NCBI GenBank assembly: GCA_024640885.1
Contig: JAHEEC010000001.1
Location: 16,624 to 80,623, forward strand
DNA from: Bacteroidota bacterium
Lineage (GTDB): Bacteria; Bacteroidota; Bacteroidia; Bacteroidales; GCA-2748055
Length of the DNA stretch: 64,000 nucleotides
Direction of reading: 5' to 3'
A program made the translations under genes and the position numbers. Shown here piece after piece: positions 17,695 to 27,999 of the stretch. The notes beneath the pieces are model-generated. The model did not search any database, had not been told where the DNA came from, and saw only the letters and a program-made list of their open reading frames with translations. Positions within the stretch are counted from its first letter, which is position 1. Each line of letters starts with the position of its first letter.

Positions 17695-20043
17695 ATGATT
17701 AGAATGTATTGTTATATCATCCTTCTTTCCCTGGCTGCCCGAGGCACGGTCTCATGGGCCCAGTCACCCGATTTTAGCGGGATCAAGGTGATGCTCAATC
17801 CAGGGCACGGCGGTCATGATTCGGATGACCGGGGCATGCCTAACGGGTTCTGGGAATCAGAAGGAAATCTGACCAAAGGCCTGGTGCTGAGGGACCTTCT
17901 TCAGGACCGTGGTTGCGAAGTGATCATGTCAAGGGTCGAGAACCAAACGGAAGATGACCTGCCGCTTTCCCAGATCGCAGCCATAGCCAACGAAAACAAT
18001 GTGGATCTGTTCCTCTCCATCCACAGCAATGCCGGGACCCAATCATCCAACTACCCGCTCACGATCTTCAATGGCACCAGTGACAATCCGGCCAATCCCA
18101 AAGCCAAAACCTGGGCCCAGGCATTGTGGGAGCAGCTGATCACCAATCAGGCCACATACTGGACCCACATCAATCCCCATTATATGGGGGACCTGACCCT
18201 GAATCCCGACTGGACCTACGGTTATGGGGTACTCTACCCCTTGCAGGTGCCCGGAATAATATCAGAAGGCAGTTTCCACGATTACAGGCCTGAAATGGAC
18301 AGGCTTCTTAGCCTGGATTACAGGAAACAGGAGGCCTACCAGATGTTCTATGCAATGACCACCTATTTCGGACTTTCCGGGAGGGAGCCCTACGGGAACA
18401 TTTCGGGCATAATCCGTGACTCACTGCTGACAAAAGATGATTATTCCAACGCGGGATCGCCTGATAAATACCGCACCGTAAATGGATCTTTGGTAGAAAT
18501 ATTGGAAACCGGAGCCACCTGTCAAGTGGATACCCTCAATACCGGTTTTTTCATGTTTGACAGTATCTCCCCGGGTGATTACCACCTGGTGTTTGGAGCA
18601 AAAGACTATTTCAGCGACACCGTGCCTGTTGCAGTGCACATGCATGGGTTTACCTATGTGAACCAGTGGCTGCGGGCTGATAAGACCATGGCTCCAAAGA
18701 TCATTTCACGCACACCCGCCGGCGAAGATCCTATCCCATGTTTTGACCCGGTTTCCTTTACCTTCAACATGAATATGGATTCGGCGAGCGTGGCAGAGGC
18801 ATTTTCCATTATACCTGCCATGGAGGGGACCTTTTCATGGGACAAATCTTACCTGCATGTGACATTTCAGCCCAGTGTGCCCTATGAGACGGAAACACGC
18901 TATGAGGTAAGTCTGGATACCACCGCACAGCATCAATGGGGTGTAAATCTGGACACTTCCGTTCATTTCACTTTTCTGACCGGCAACAGGAACAGGTACC
19001 TGATCGAATCCTCATTCCCCAATGACGGGCAGGAGGGTGTGAGTCCATACCTGCAGTTCAGGGTTGTGTTCGATGCACCATTGAACAATTCATCCCTGAT
19101 CGATGCGGTTACCATCGTGGCCGAAGACGGGGCGGGGCTTTCCACCAAGGGGGCAACCATCCTGACGGTGGATGAAAAAGGTCATTATTATTTCTCTCCC
19201 GAGTCGGATCTCGGGTTCAATAAATCCTATACCCTTGTTGTGGCAGGATCGGTGCAGGATGCTGACAATATACCCCTTGTGGACACCATCCGGATCGGAT
19301 TCAGTACCATGGAGGAGCCGGGGGCGATCACCATCCTGGATGAATTTGACGATGTGGACCAGTGGAGCATCGATTCCGGGGCAAGCCAGGGGATTGATGA
19401 CTCCTCATTTCTTTACAGGTGGAAAAAGAATTACCTGTCAGGGAGCGCCAGCATGCTTGTGAGGTACAATTTTCTCTCTGATCAGGCCAGCCTTACATTC
19501 AAACCAGCTGAACCGCTGCTCCTGGATTCCAGATCACCGGACATTGGCATTTGGATATGGGGCGACCTGGGCCAAAACCGGATTATTCTGGGATTTGACA
19601 ATGGCGCAGAAAAAGAGCTTTGCCAGGTCGATTTTGCAGGATGGGCCTACCACCTTAAAGCATTGCCCGAGGGCGCCGGATCACTGATATATATCAGACT
19701 CTCCGTTGAGACAGGCGGGACCCGCACAGGCGATCTCTATTTTGATGCACTCCATCAACCCGGGATCACCGACTTCATCCGAACCGACGGGTCATCCTCC
19801 ATCCATGCCTATCCCAACCCGGTCACCGGTTCCATTCTTTACCTGGAAGGATTGCCTCAAAAAGCTTTTCATTATGATATTTACAGCGTGAATGGAACCA
19901 TAGCCCAGACGGGGCGGATGGATCCCGGGGAGTGTTCCATCGAGCTCACTGCCTCCACCATGGAACAACCATTCTTTATCATCCATATTTTCAATGAAGA
20001 GACCGAATACTCCATGCGAATCACGGCCCCCGTCGGGAAGTAA
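17695..20043 (+). CDS. N-acetylmuramoyl-L-alanine amidase (Amidase_3) with Big_5/Ig-like domains and T9SS tail
   Basis: VMLNPGHGGHD, E in WESEGNL, LFLSIHSNAG, IISEGSFHDY motifs; FTFNMNMDSASVAEAFSI Big_5-like region; C-term SIHAYPNPVTGSILYLEG... Confidence 0.9.
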   Translation: MIRMYCYIILLSLAARGTVSWAQSPDFSGIKVMLNPGHGGHDSDDRGMPNGFWESEGNLTKGLVLRDLLQDRGCEVIMSRVENQTEDDLPLSQIAAIANENNVDLFLSIHSNAGTQSSNYPLTIFNGTSDNPANPKAKTWAQALWEQLITNQATYWTHINPHYMGDLTLNPDWTYGYGVLYPLQVPGIISEGSFHDYRPEMDRLLSLDYRKQEAYQMFYAMTTYFGLSGREPYGNISGIIRDSLLTKDDYSNAGSPDKYRTVNGSLVEILETGATCQVDTLNTGFFMFDSISPGDYHLVFGAKDYFSDTVPVAVHMHGFTYVNQWLRADKTMAPKIISRTPAGEDPIPCFDPVSFTFNMNMDSASVAEAFSIIPAMEGTFSWDKSYLHVTFQPSVPYETETRYEVSLDTTAQHQWGVNLDTSVHFTFLTGNRNRYLIESSFPNDGQEGVSPYLQFRVVFDAPLNNSSLIDAVTIVAEDGAGLSTKGATILTVDEKGHYYFSPESDLGFNKSYTLVVAGSVQDADNIPLVDTIRIGFSTMEEPGAITILDEFDDVDQWSIDSGASQGIDDSSFLYRWKKNYLSGSASMLVRYNFLSDQASLTFKPAEPLLLDSRSPDIGIWIWGDLGQNRIILGFDNGAEKELCQVDFAGWAYHLKALPEGAGSLIYIRLSVETGGTRTGDLYFDALHQPGITDFIRTDGSSSIHAYPNPVTGSILYLEGLPQKAFHYDIYSVNGTIAQTGRMDPGECSIELTASTMEQPFFIIHIFNEETEYSMRITAPVGK

Positions 20044-20088
20044 GGGAGGAGCATAAAAAAAGGGAACAGAAAAGTAAACCAGAGACAC

Positions 20089-23000
20089 ATGAACAGGATA
20101 TTCACGATTATCACATTGGCGCTTATTTCCACGGGTCTGCTCGGGCAGGTCCGGACCATCACCGGAAAAGTGGTTGACCAGGCAGGGCTTCCCATGATCA
20201 GTGCCACAGTTGTTGTTCAATCGGAGTCGGGAGCCTCACAGAACGGAACCACCACCGATCTGGAGGGTTCTTTCACATTGAACATCCCCGAAGGATCCAA
20301 TACGCTTCTTGTATCCTATATGGGGTATGAAGGTAAATCGGTGGATATTTCAGGGAAAACAAATGTTGAAATCACCATGGTCCAATCCACCACCCAGCTG
20401 GAGGATGTGGTAGTCACTGCCCTGGGGATCAAGAAAGAAAAGAAAGCCCTGGGATATGCTTTCTCGGATGTAAATGGAGAGGAATTAACCACAAACAGGG
20501 ATGTAAACTTCATCAATTCCATCAGCAACAAAGTGGCCGGGGTCAATATTACCCAGACCGCCGGAGGCGCAGGTACGTCATCCAGGATTATCATCCGCGG
20601 GATCAAATCTCTTTCTACGGAAAGCCAGCCACTCATCGTGGTCGACGGCGTACCCATGGACAATTCTTCAGACGGGGCCTCCTGGCTGGGCGGCCTGGAT
20701 TACGGAAACAGTCTGATGGGGATCTCCCCGGACGATATAGAGACCATGTCGGTGTTAAAGGGCCCTAATGCTGCTGCACTCTATGGGTCCAGGGCCGCAA
20801 CCGGTGTAATCCTCATCACCACCAGGCAGGGGAGTCAGAAGAATCAGCTCAGGGTTACAATAAACTCAAATTTCATGATCGACAGGGCCTACGTGGTCGC
20901 TGATTACCAGAACGAATATGGTTCCGGTTTTGGCGGAAGCATTCAAAAGCAGGCACTGAGCGAAACACAGAGGGAAGAACATGGAGTTGATTCAGCATAT
21001 TTCTATTACAGCACCGGAAGCTGGGGCCCAAAAATGGACGGGACCATGGAGGTGCTGAACTGGAACAACAAATTCACTGCCCTCACGCCCCAGCCTGACA
21101 ATGTGAAGGATTATTTCAACAACGGCTACACCTTCACCAATTCTGTGGCCGTGGAAAGCGGAACGGAAAAATTCAACTGGCGGGCTTCAGCCAGCATTCT
21201 GAATAACAGTGGTCTGAAACCCAACAGCACCTATGACCGAAAAACGATCAATTACAATATGAATTCAAAATTGAATCGCTTTCTCAGTCTGAGCTTTAAA
21301 GCAAATTACATCCGGGAAGATGCCTTCAACCGGGTGGGCCAGGGAGACTCGCGCACAGGGGCAAGAACCTTTATCTGGATGCCCCGGAGCATCAATATTC
21401 ATACCCTTAAGGATGATTACAAAAGTGTCAACGGTTACGAGCAAAACTGGTACTTCGATAGCGACTGGCATACAAATCCTTACTGGGAAGCGTATGAAAA
21501 CTACAACAATGACCACAAGGACCAGTTCAACGGCTATGCAAAAATCGACCTGGAGATCACCCCGTGGCTAAAAGGTTTTATGCGCACCAGCATGGACACT
21601 TATGTCTCGAAACGTTATCTAAGGGTGGCAAACAATGCACTCAGGGCCAACGGTGAGGGCGCCTTTACCGAACAATGGATCAACTACCGGTCATTGAACC
21701 ATGATTTCCTGCTGACTGCAGAAAAAGGCATTGGCGAGAACTTCAATTTCTATCTTAACGCAGGGGGTAACTATTACAATTACTTCGTTGATTACCAGTC
21801 ATCTTCCATCGTGGGACTGGCGGTTCCCAATTTCTTTTCCCTGAATAATCCCAAGTATCCGGCTGAAACATCGGTTGGTACCTCCCGCAGGCAAAAAGTG
21901 ATCCAATCGTTTTATGGATCGGCCCAGATCAGTTTCAAGCACTGGTTGTACACCGAGATTACCGCCCGAAATGACTGGTCCTCCACCCTCCCTGCTGACA
22001 ACAACTCCTACTTTTATCCTTCTGTAAATACAAGCCTGGTATTCTCGGAATTGTTGGGAATGGATGAGAAAATAATGAGTTTTGGCAAGGTGCGGTTCTC
22101 ATATGCATACGTGGGCAATGATACTGATCCCTACAGAACCTCCACAGTTTTCATTAGCCAGCAATACGGAGAGGTACCCGCAGTTTACCTGACCGGCCAG
22201 CGGGGCAATCCGGATTTGATGCCTGAGCGGACCGGCTCCTGGGAAGTGGGAACCGATTTGCGGTTCTTTATGAACAGGCTCAACCTGGATTTGACCTATT
22301 ACAATGAGACCACCTTTGATCAGATTGTCTCCGCCGAGATCTCAAAAGCTTCAGGGTTCGCCCAGGTGGTGACCAATGGTGGTGAAATCTCTAACAAAGG
22401 CGTTGAGGTGCAGATGAACTTCGCCCCTGTCCAGTCTGCCCACCTTAAATGGGATCTCTCCATGAACTTTGCCAAAAATAAAAACATGGTGCTATCCCTG
22501 GCGGGGGGATTGTCACAATTAACCATCACCAATGAAAGCCAGATCGACATCGTGGCAGTGCCGGGAAGGCCTTACGGGGAGATCCTGGGGACCCGGCTTG
22601 CACGCTATCATCGTACCGACGAGGCAGGCAATGTGATCGATGACCCGCAAAACGGCCGGCCGTTGATCGGGGATGACGGGTATTACATCCAGGATGTGAG
22701 AGATGTCATCGGGAATATTACCCCCGACTGGACCGGCGGAATCATGAGCAACCTCTCCTATAAGAACATCACCTTCTCCTTTTCCATCGGGGTCCAGAAG
22801 GGTGGAAACCTCTTTTCTAAAACAAACAAATACGGGTTGGACAACGGACAGTTCGTGCAAACCCTTGAAGGAAGGGAATCCTGGTATGCTGCCACCAATG
22901 ATGAACAGATGATGGGCAGGGTGGGGCTTTATAACTCCGATGGAACACCGATGCTGGACGGCAATGGCAAACAGATGTTCGATCCCGGGGGTTCCGATCC

Positions 23001-23367
23001 GGTAGGCTATGTGGCAGACGGCGTGCTGACTGATGGCTCGGAAAACACCAGGGGCATCGATCCCCAGATGTTCTGGCATCAACGAAAATGGGGAGGCATT
23101 GCCGAGCTCGATGTATACGATGCTTCCTATGTAAAGTTAAGGGATGTGACCCTCAATTATAACCTTCCTTCCAGGTGGTTGGGTAAAGGATTTATCAAGA
23201 GCGCTTCCCTGGCCCTGATTGGGAAAAACCTCTGGCTCATCTACAGCGGGGTGCCAAACATCGATCCCGAATCTTCCTTCACTTCCAACAACAACGGGAT
23301 CGGACAGGAGTATGCTGCCATGCCCACCACCAGGTCGGTAGGATTTAACCTGAAACTTGTATTTTAA
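20089..23367 (+). CDS. SusC/RagA-family TonB-dependent outer-membrane transporter
   Basis: 1092 aa; ITGKVVDQAGLPMISATV carboxypeptidase-like domain, VVVTALGIKKEKKALGYA, VLKGPNAAALYGSRAATGVILITT plug. Confidence 0.97.
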   Translation: MNRIFTIITLALISTGLLGQVRTITGKVVDQAGLPMISATVVVQSESGASQNGTTTDLEGSFTLNIPEGSNTLLVSYMGYEGKSVDISGKTNVEITMVQSTTQLEDVVVTALGIKKEKKALGYAFSDVNGEELTTNRDVNFINSISNKVAGVNITQTAGGAGTSSRIIIRGIKSLSTESQPLIVVDGVPMDNSSDGASWLGGLDYGNSLMGISPDDIETMSVLKGPNAAALYGSRAATGVILITTRQGSQKNQLRVTINSNFMIDRAYVVADYQNEYGSGFGGSIQKQALSETQREEHGVDSAYFYYSTGSWGPKMDGTMEVLNWNNKFTALTPQPDNVKDYFNNGYTFTNSVAVESGTEKFNWRASASILNNSGLKPNSTYDRKTINYNMNSKLNRFLSLSFKANYIREDAFNRVGQGDSRTGARTFIWMPRSINIHTLKDDYKSVNGYEQNWYFDSDWHTNPYWEAYENYNNDHKDQFNGYAKIDLEITPWLKGFMRTSMDTYVSKRYLRVANNALRANGEGAFTEQWINYRSLNHDFLLTAEKGIGENFNFYLNAGGNYYNYFVDYQSSSIVGLAVPNFFSLNNPKYPAETSVGTSRRQKVIQSFYGSAQISFKHWLYTEITARNDWSSTLPADNNSYFYPSVNTSLVFSELLGMDEKIMSFGKVRFSYAYVGNDTDPYRTSTVFISQQYGEVPAVYLTGQRGNPDLMPERTGSWEVGTDLRFFMNRLNLDLTYYNETTFDQIVSAEISKASGFAQVVTNGGEISNKGVEVQMNFAPVQSAHLKWDLSMNFAKNKNMVLSLAGGLSQLTITNESQIDIVAVPGRPYGEILGTRLARYHRTDEAGNVIDDPQNGRPLIGDDGYYIQDVRDVIGNITPDWTGGIMSNLSYKNITFSFSIGVQKGGNLFSKTNKYGLDNGQFVQTLEGRESWYAATNDEQMMGRVGLYNSDGTPMLDGNGKQMFDPGGSDPVGYVADGVLTDGSENTRGIDPQMFWHQRKWGGIAELDVYDASYVKLRDVTLNYNLPSRWLGKGFIKSASLALIGKNLWLIYSGVPNIDPESSFTSNNNGIGQEYAAMPTTRSVGFNLKLVF

Positions 23368-24921
23368 ATGATGCGGATTATGATCATACTAAAACAGAAA
23401 TGCCTGTGGTTACTGGCAGGGTTCATGCTCTTTGGCTGCACCAAGAATTTTGAGGAGATCAATACCAACCCCAACAATCCGGCTACCTCTGACTCAGATT
23501 ACATCTTCAATTATGTCGTCAAGGAAGGTGCCGGAGAATATGGATTGCAGAGCAGTTACAATATCACCTATATCCAACACTGGATCATGCAGACCTCTGC
23601 AGTCTGGGGCAATTCCACAATGCCTCCCTACACGCTGTTTGATCAATACAGGATACAAAACCTGTGGGAGTATTATTACTCGAACCTCTTGTTGAATTGC
23701 AAGATCCTCGAAAAAATGACCTCCAACGAGCCTGAAGACGTGAATAAATTCCAGGCAGCACGGATCTGGAAAGCCTATTGCTTTCACAGGGTAACCGACC
23801 TTTGGGGGGACGTGCCCTACTCGCAAGCATGGAAGCTCATCGATGAATACAATCCTCAGAACATCTCCCCCGCCTACGATTCCCAGGAGGAAATTTACCG
23901 GGCCTTGCTTGATGAACTGAAAGAGGCTTCCGAATCCATGGATCCTTCCAAGGGATTTTATACCAATGACATGCTATTTGACGGTGATATTGACCGGTGG
24001 ATCATTTTTTCCAATTCACTCCGGCTCAGGCTTGCAGTTCGCAGCGGAAACCAGGAGGTAATCCAGGAGCTCTTATCCGATGATCTTCTCATCTCCTCAA
24101 ATGGAGAGAGTGCCCAGTTCAATTATATTGAGACCCAGGATGCATGGAATCCTTATTATGGGCTGAACATTGATTCAAAAAACCCATCCAATCCCGAACT
24201 GACCGGCACCACCACCCCCAAGATCAGTGAATTGATGAAACTGCAGCTGGAGGGCACCGGCGATCCAAGGCTGGCAATTTACGCCCAGCCTATTGAACTG
24301 GACAACATGACGATCCGCGGTGTCCCCAATCTCATGGATGCCACCAAAAAAGAGAACCAGGCCATGGGAATGGGTGTGTCGAGCACTTCATACATAGGCA
24401 CCTTCTTTTCGGGCAACCCGACCTACACCAACCAGCTGCTTACATATGCCGAGGTCTGTTTTCTCAGGGCAGAGGCCGCTTTCAGGGGCTGGAGCACCGA
24501 AAATACGAGAGACTGGTATGAAAAGGGGGTCAGAAGTGCGCTTTCATATTATAATATCCCGGAACAGGATGCTGAACTTTTCCTGGCCAACGGCGGGGTT
24601 TTCAACAACTCCCTGGAACAGATCATTGTGCAGAAATGGATTGTGCTCTATCTGAATGGATGGGAATCCTTCGCAGAATACAGGCGGACCGGGTTTCCCC
24701 AGTTAAAAAAATATGACCTGGTCCTTGACGGGATTAAGATTGAAAGTGCTGAATGGGTGGATGTGCCCCGTGAATATGTTCCAGGCAGATTGCCTTACCC
24801 GGATGATGAGATCGACCTGAACCGGGAGAACTATGAGAAAGCTGTTCAGAACCAGGGCGGCGACTCATATTATCAGCAGGTTTGGTGGTCAAGAAAATTT
24901 GGTGATATTGCGTATAAGTAG
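23368..24921 (+). CDS. SusD/RagB-family nutrient-binding outer-membrane lipoprotein
   Basis: 517 aa; lipobox LFGCTKNFEEINTNPNNP; AARIWKAYCFHRVTDLWGDVPYSQA; directly follows SusC. Confidence 0.95.
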   Translation: MMRIMIILKQKCLWLLAGFMLFGCTKNFEEINTNPNNPATSDSDYIFNYVVKEGAGEYGLQSSYNITYIQHWIMQTSAVWGNSTMPPYTLFDQYRIQNLWEYYYSNLLLNCKILEKMTSNEPEDVNKFQAARIWKAYCFHRVTDLWGDVPYSQAWKLIDEYNPQNISPAYDSQEEIYRALLDELKEASESMDPSKGFYTNDMLFDGDIDRWIIFSNSLRLRLAVRSGNQEVIQELLSDDLLISSNGESAQFNYIETQDAWNPYYGLNIDSKNPSNPELTGTTTPKISELMKLQLEGTGDPRLAIYAQPIELDNMTIRGVPNLMDATKKENQAMGMGVSSTSYIGTFFSGNPTYTNQLLTYAEVCFLRAEAAFRGWSTENTRDWYEKGVRSALSYYNIPEQDAELFLANGGVFNNSLEQIIVQKWIVLYLNGWESFAEYRRTGFPQLKKYDLVLDGIKIESAEWVDVPREYVPGRLPYPDDEIDLNRENYEKAVQNQGGDSYYQQVWWSRKFGDIAYK

Positions 24922-24933
24922 CCCTTTAGGAAA

Positions 24934-27900
24934 TTGAAAAAATACTTGATCATAACGGGAATCTTCGTGTGTGCGGCGCACTTTGTTTTGTTTGCACAGG
25001 AAGAGGGCAAACGCGAGCTGCGTTCAGCGTGGGTGGCCACCGTCGCCAACATTGACTGGCCCCGGTATGAACACCGGAACAATCCGGATGCTCAGAAAGC
25101 GGACCTGATCAGGATGCTGGATTTATTCAGTGCCATGCACATGAATTCCATATTCCTTCAGGTTCGTCCGGAATGTGATGCGCTTTATCAATCGGCTTTT
25201 GAACCATGGTCCAGGTTCCTTACATGGACCCAGGGAGACGACCCGGGATACGATCCGCTGGGTTTTGCACTGGAGGAGGCTCATAAAAGGGGAATTGAGC
25301 TTCATGTCTGGCTGAATCCCTACCGCATCAATGCATCCAGCAGTGATGGCGGAAATTATTACGATCCCTCCCATGTATATATCAAACATCCCGAATGGGC
25401 CATCGCCTATTCCTCTGGAAGGAAGATCCTGAACCCTGGAAAACCCGAGGTAATTTCCTATATAGGATCCATTGTGAGGGATATCGTGACCCACTATTCA
25501 GTGGACGGAGTCCATTTTGATGACTATTTCTATGCGTATGAGGGTACTCCGGCTGCTCTTGATGCCACTGAATACGAAGAATTCGGCGGTGGTATGTCGC
25601 TTGGAGACTGGCGCCGGGATAATGTGAACCGGATGGTAGATACGGTCTATTCCGTCATCCAGGATGTGAATCCCTCCATCAGGTTTGGCGTAAGCCCGTT
25701 TGGAATTTACAGGGACGGGGTGCCGGATGGGATCATCGGATTTGATGCCTACAACGGAATTTACTGCGATCCACTGGCATGGTTGCGCAACCGCAGTGTG
25801 GATTATCTGACTCCCCAGCTCTACTGGCCCACAGGAGGCGCACAGGATTTTGAAACGCTTGTCAACTGGTGGGCTGACTCTCTCTATCATTATGACAGGC
25901 ACCTTTATCCCGGACAGGGATCCTATCGCCTTTCGGCTGATCCGGGATTAAAGAAAGGAATCCTTCCAGATGACTGTCTTCACGAATCAAAGTCTTACAT
26001 GGATCTTTATCTGTCACAAATGGAGGTCCAGGCGCTGAAGGGCACCGGTGATCCGGTGGCCCCATGGACCCTGGGAGAGATCGGGAATCAGATAGATTTC
26101 ATTCGTTCCAACCTTGCAAAAAACGGTCTTGGCAGCGTATTCTTCAGTGCCAAGGATTTTTCCCGTGTGGAAGGACTTGCGGAATATCTGATGGACCACA
26201 AATATACCCATCCGACCCTCATGCCAGAGATGACATGGAAAGCTGACGACACCCCGGATTCCCTTCAAAACATCAGATTCGGGATCATTGACAGTGCCTT
26301 TTACCTGCTGTGGGATCCAGGCCCAATCAGTGGTGAGCGGGTGGCTGTTTATGTTTCTGATGCCGTGACTGATCCGGATTCAATCATCAGTGAACCCCGT
26401 AACCTGCAAATGGTAACATTTCAACAAATGATCCCACTCTCAGACCTGGTTTTTTCCACTGGCAGCAGGATCGCATTAACCACCATTTCGTCCACCGGAA
26501 GAGAGAGTGTACCCACGGCATCACTGGAGCTTGCCCTGGATATGCCAATGGCTGAACTGACCTATCCGGAAAACGGTGATACGCTGATCCGCAAGGATTC
26601 ACTCCGGTGGGTTGCCGACCTCACAAATCCCCGTTTCCAGGTGCAGATTGCAACAAGTGCAATGTTTAACAATATAATCTACACCTCTCCATGGATAAAC
26701 AGGTTTGACTTCCCCCTGGACACCCTGGGGCTTGATGGAGAGATGCCCTATTTCTGGAGGGTACGTGCAAAGGATACAATTTACGGGCCTTTCTCGGAGG
26801 CACGTCAATTTATCACAGGTTATCCGGCGGAGCCACTTTATCTTTCCCCTGAAAACCTTGCCCAGAATGTTTCCACCAAACCCACTATCAGGTGGCTCTC
26901 ATCCCCGCTTACAAATGAGGTAGAGGTGGAGATTTCCAAAAACAGTGAATTCAATCCGAAGGATGCTGAATCATCCTTCCAGGCATCCGGCGGGGTTGGG
27001 ACCCTCACTTCAGAACTCGAAAAAGAGACCTGGTATTACATCCGGATCCGGGGGACCAATAAATTTGGATCAAGCGCCTACAGCACTTTTGCCACATTTA
27101 AAACCACGGCAGGTGAAATCCCGGATGCAGTGCTTCTCTCGCCCGAAGATCTTGCCACGGCAGCCTCATTCGACAGGTTGCAATGGGAAACCACCGCCAC
27201 AGGTGGTTCGGTGACTTTCCAGCTGGAGGTGTCACTGGATGATGCATTTTCCAATCTATTATTCCGGTCTGGCTGGACCAGCCTGGAAGAGCTCCAGATC
27301 GAAGGGTTGAACCTGGAGGGGAAAAGGAGCTATTTCTGGAGGGTAAAAGCGAAAAATGAATTTGGGGAGGGAGAGTATTCGGCACCCCGGATCTTTACTG
27401 CAGGTTATCCCACAAGGCCAAAAATTTCTGAACCAGCACATCTTTCAGAAGGAGTTGAAGCCAACCCTGTGATTGGCTGGATCGCTGATGAAGATTCCGA
27501 TTCAATCCTGGTGGAGTGCTCCGAACAGAGTGACTTCGGTACAATTGCCCACGCTGAAAAGTTTGTGGCATCGACGGGTTCTGCAAGGATTTCAGCATCC
27601 CTGAAAGGATTTACCTGGTATTACTGCCAGGTCCGGGCGGAAAATGAATTCGGCAGCAGTCTTTACAGTGCCAAAAAGTATTTTATGACCGGTGAAGGAA
27701 CGGCTGTAGATCCTGCCTGGATGGTGCAGGATAACCTGCAGGTGTATCCTGTTCTTTTAAGTGGAGGAGAACTGCATATCAGAGGCCGTTTCCAGGTCCG
27801 TGACCGGATGGCCCTGGTAATAATAAACCAGGAGGGCCGGGAGATCTACCAGGATGTGATCCGCACCCGTCCGGATGACCTGACCATCGATGAAGAGGTT

Positions 27901-27990
27901 GAATTTGAACGGTTCCCGGGACCGGGTATCTATTTTGTAAGAATTAGCAGCAAGACCATCAATGAAGTCAGGGTAATTATTGTCAATTAA
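24934..27990 (+). CDS. GHL10/DUF187 family protein with fibronectin-like repeats and probable T9SS tail
   Basis: TTG start; KRELRSAWVATVANIDWPRYEHRNN, IFLQVRPECDALYQSAFEPWSRFLT, LHVWLNPYRI, HFDDYFYAYEG; repeated FWRVRAKD/FWRVKAKN modules; C-term GIYFVRISSKTINEVRVIIVN. Confidence 0.9.
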   Translation: MKKYLIITGIFVCAAHFVLFAQEEGKRELRSAWVATVANIDWPRYEHRNNPDAQKADLIRMLDLFSAMHMNSIFLQVRPECDALYQSAFEPWSRFLTWTQGDDPGYDPLGFALEEAHKRGIELHVWLNPYRINASSSDGGNYYDPSHVYIKHPEWAIAYSSGRKILNPGKPEVISYIGSIVRDIVTHYSVDGVHFDDYFYAYEGTPAALDATEYEEFGGGMSLGDWRRDNVNRMVDTVYSVIQDVNPSIRFGVSPFGIYRDGVPDGIIGFDAYNGIYCDPLAWLRNRSVDYLTPQLYWPTGGAQDFETLVNWWADSLYHYDRHLYPGQGSYRLSADPGLKKGILPDDCLHESKSYMDLYLSQMEVQALKGTGDPVAPWTLGEIGNQIDFIRSNLAKNGLGSVFFSAKDFSRVEGLAEYLMDHKYTHPTLMPEMTWKADDTPDSLQNIRFGIIDSAFYLLWDPGPISGERVAVYVSDAVTDPDSIISEPRNLQMVTFQQMIPLSDLVFSTGSRIALTTISSTGRESVPTASLELALDMPMAELTYPENGDTLIRKDSLRWVADLTNPRFQVQIATSAMFNNIIYTSPWINRFDFPLDTLGLDGEMPYFWRVRAKDTIYGPFSEARQFITGYPAEPLYLSPENLAQNVSTKPTIRWLSSPLTNEVEVEISKNSEFNPKDAESSFQASGGVGTLTSELEKETWYYIRIRGTNKFGSSAYSTFATFKTTAGEIPDAVLLSPEDLATAASFDRLQWETTATGGSVTFQLEVSLDDAFSNLLFRSGWTSLEELQIEGLNLEGKRSYFWRVKAKNEFGEGEYSAPRIFTAGYPTRPKISEPAHLSEGVEANPVIGWIADEDSDSILVECSEQSDFGTIAHAEKFVASTGSARISASLKGFTWYYCQVRAENEFGSSLYSAKKYFMTGEGTAVDPAWMVQDNLQVYPVLLSGGELHIRGRFQVRDRMALVIINQEGREIYQDVIRTRPDDLTIDEEVEFERFPGPGIYFVRISSKTINEVRVIIVN

Positions 27991-27999
27991 AACAAAAAG

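Noticed and set aside
24934-24936. Treating the TTG start of the second GHL10 gene as evidence of a pseudogene
   Set aside because: TTG gives an intact signal peptide and the ORF is full length (1018 aa) with conserved motifs; alternative start is the simpler reading.
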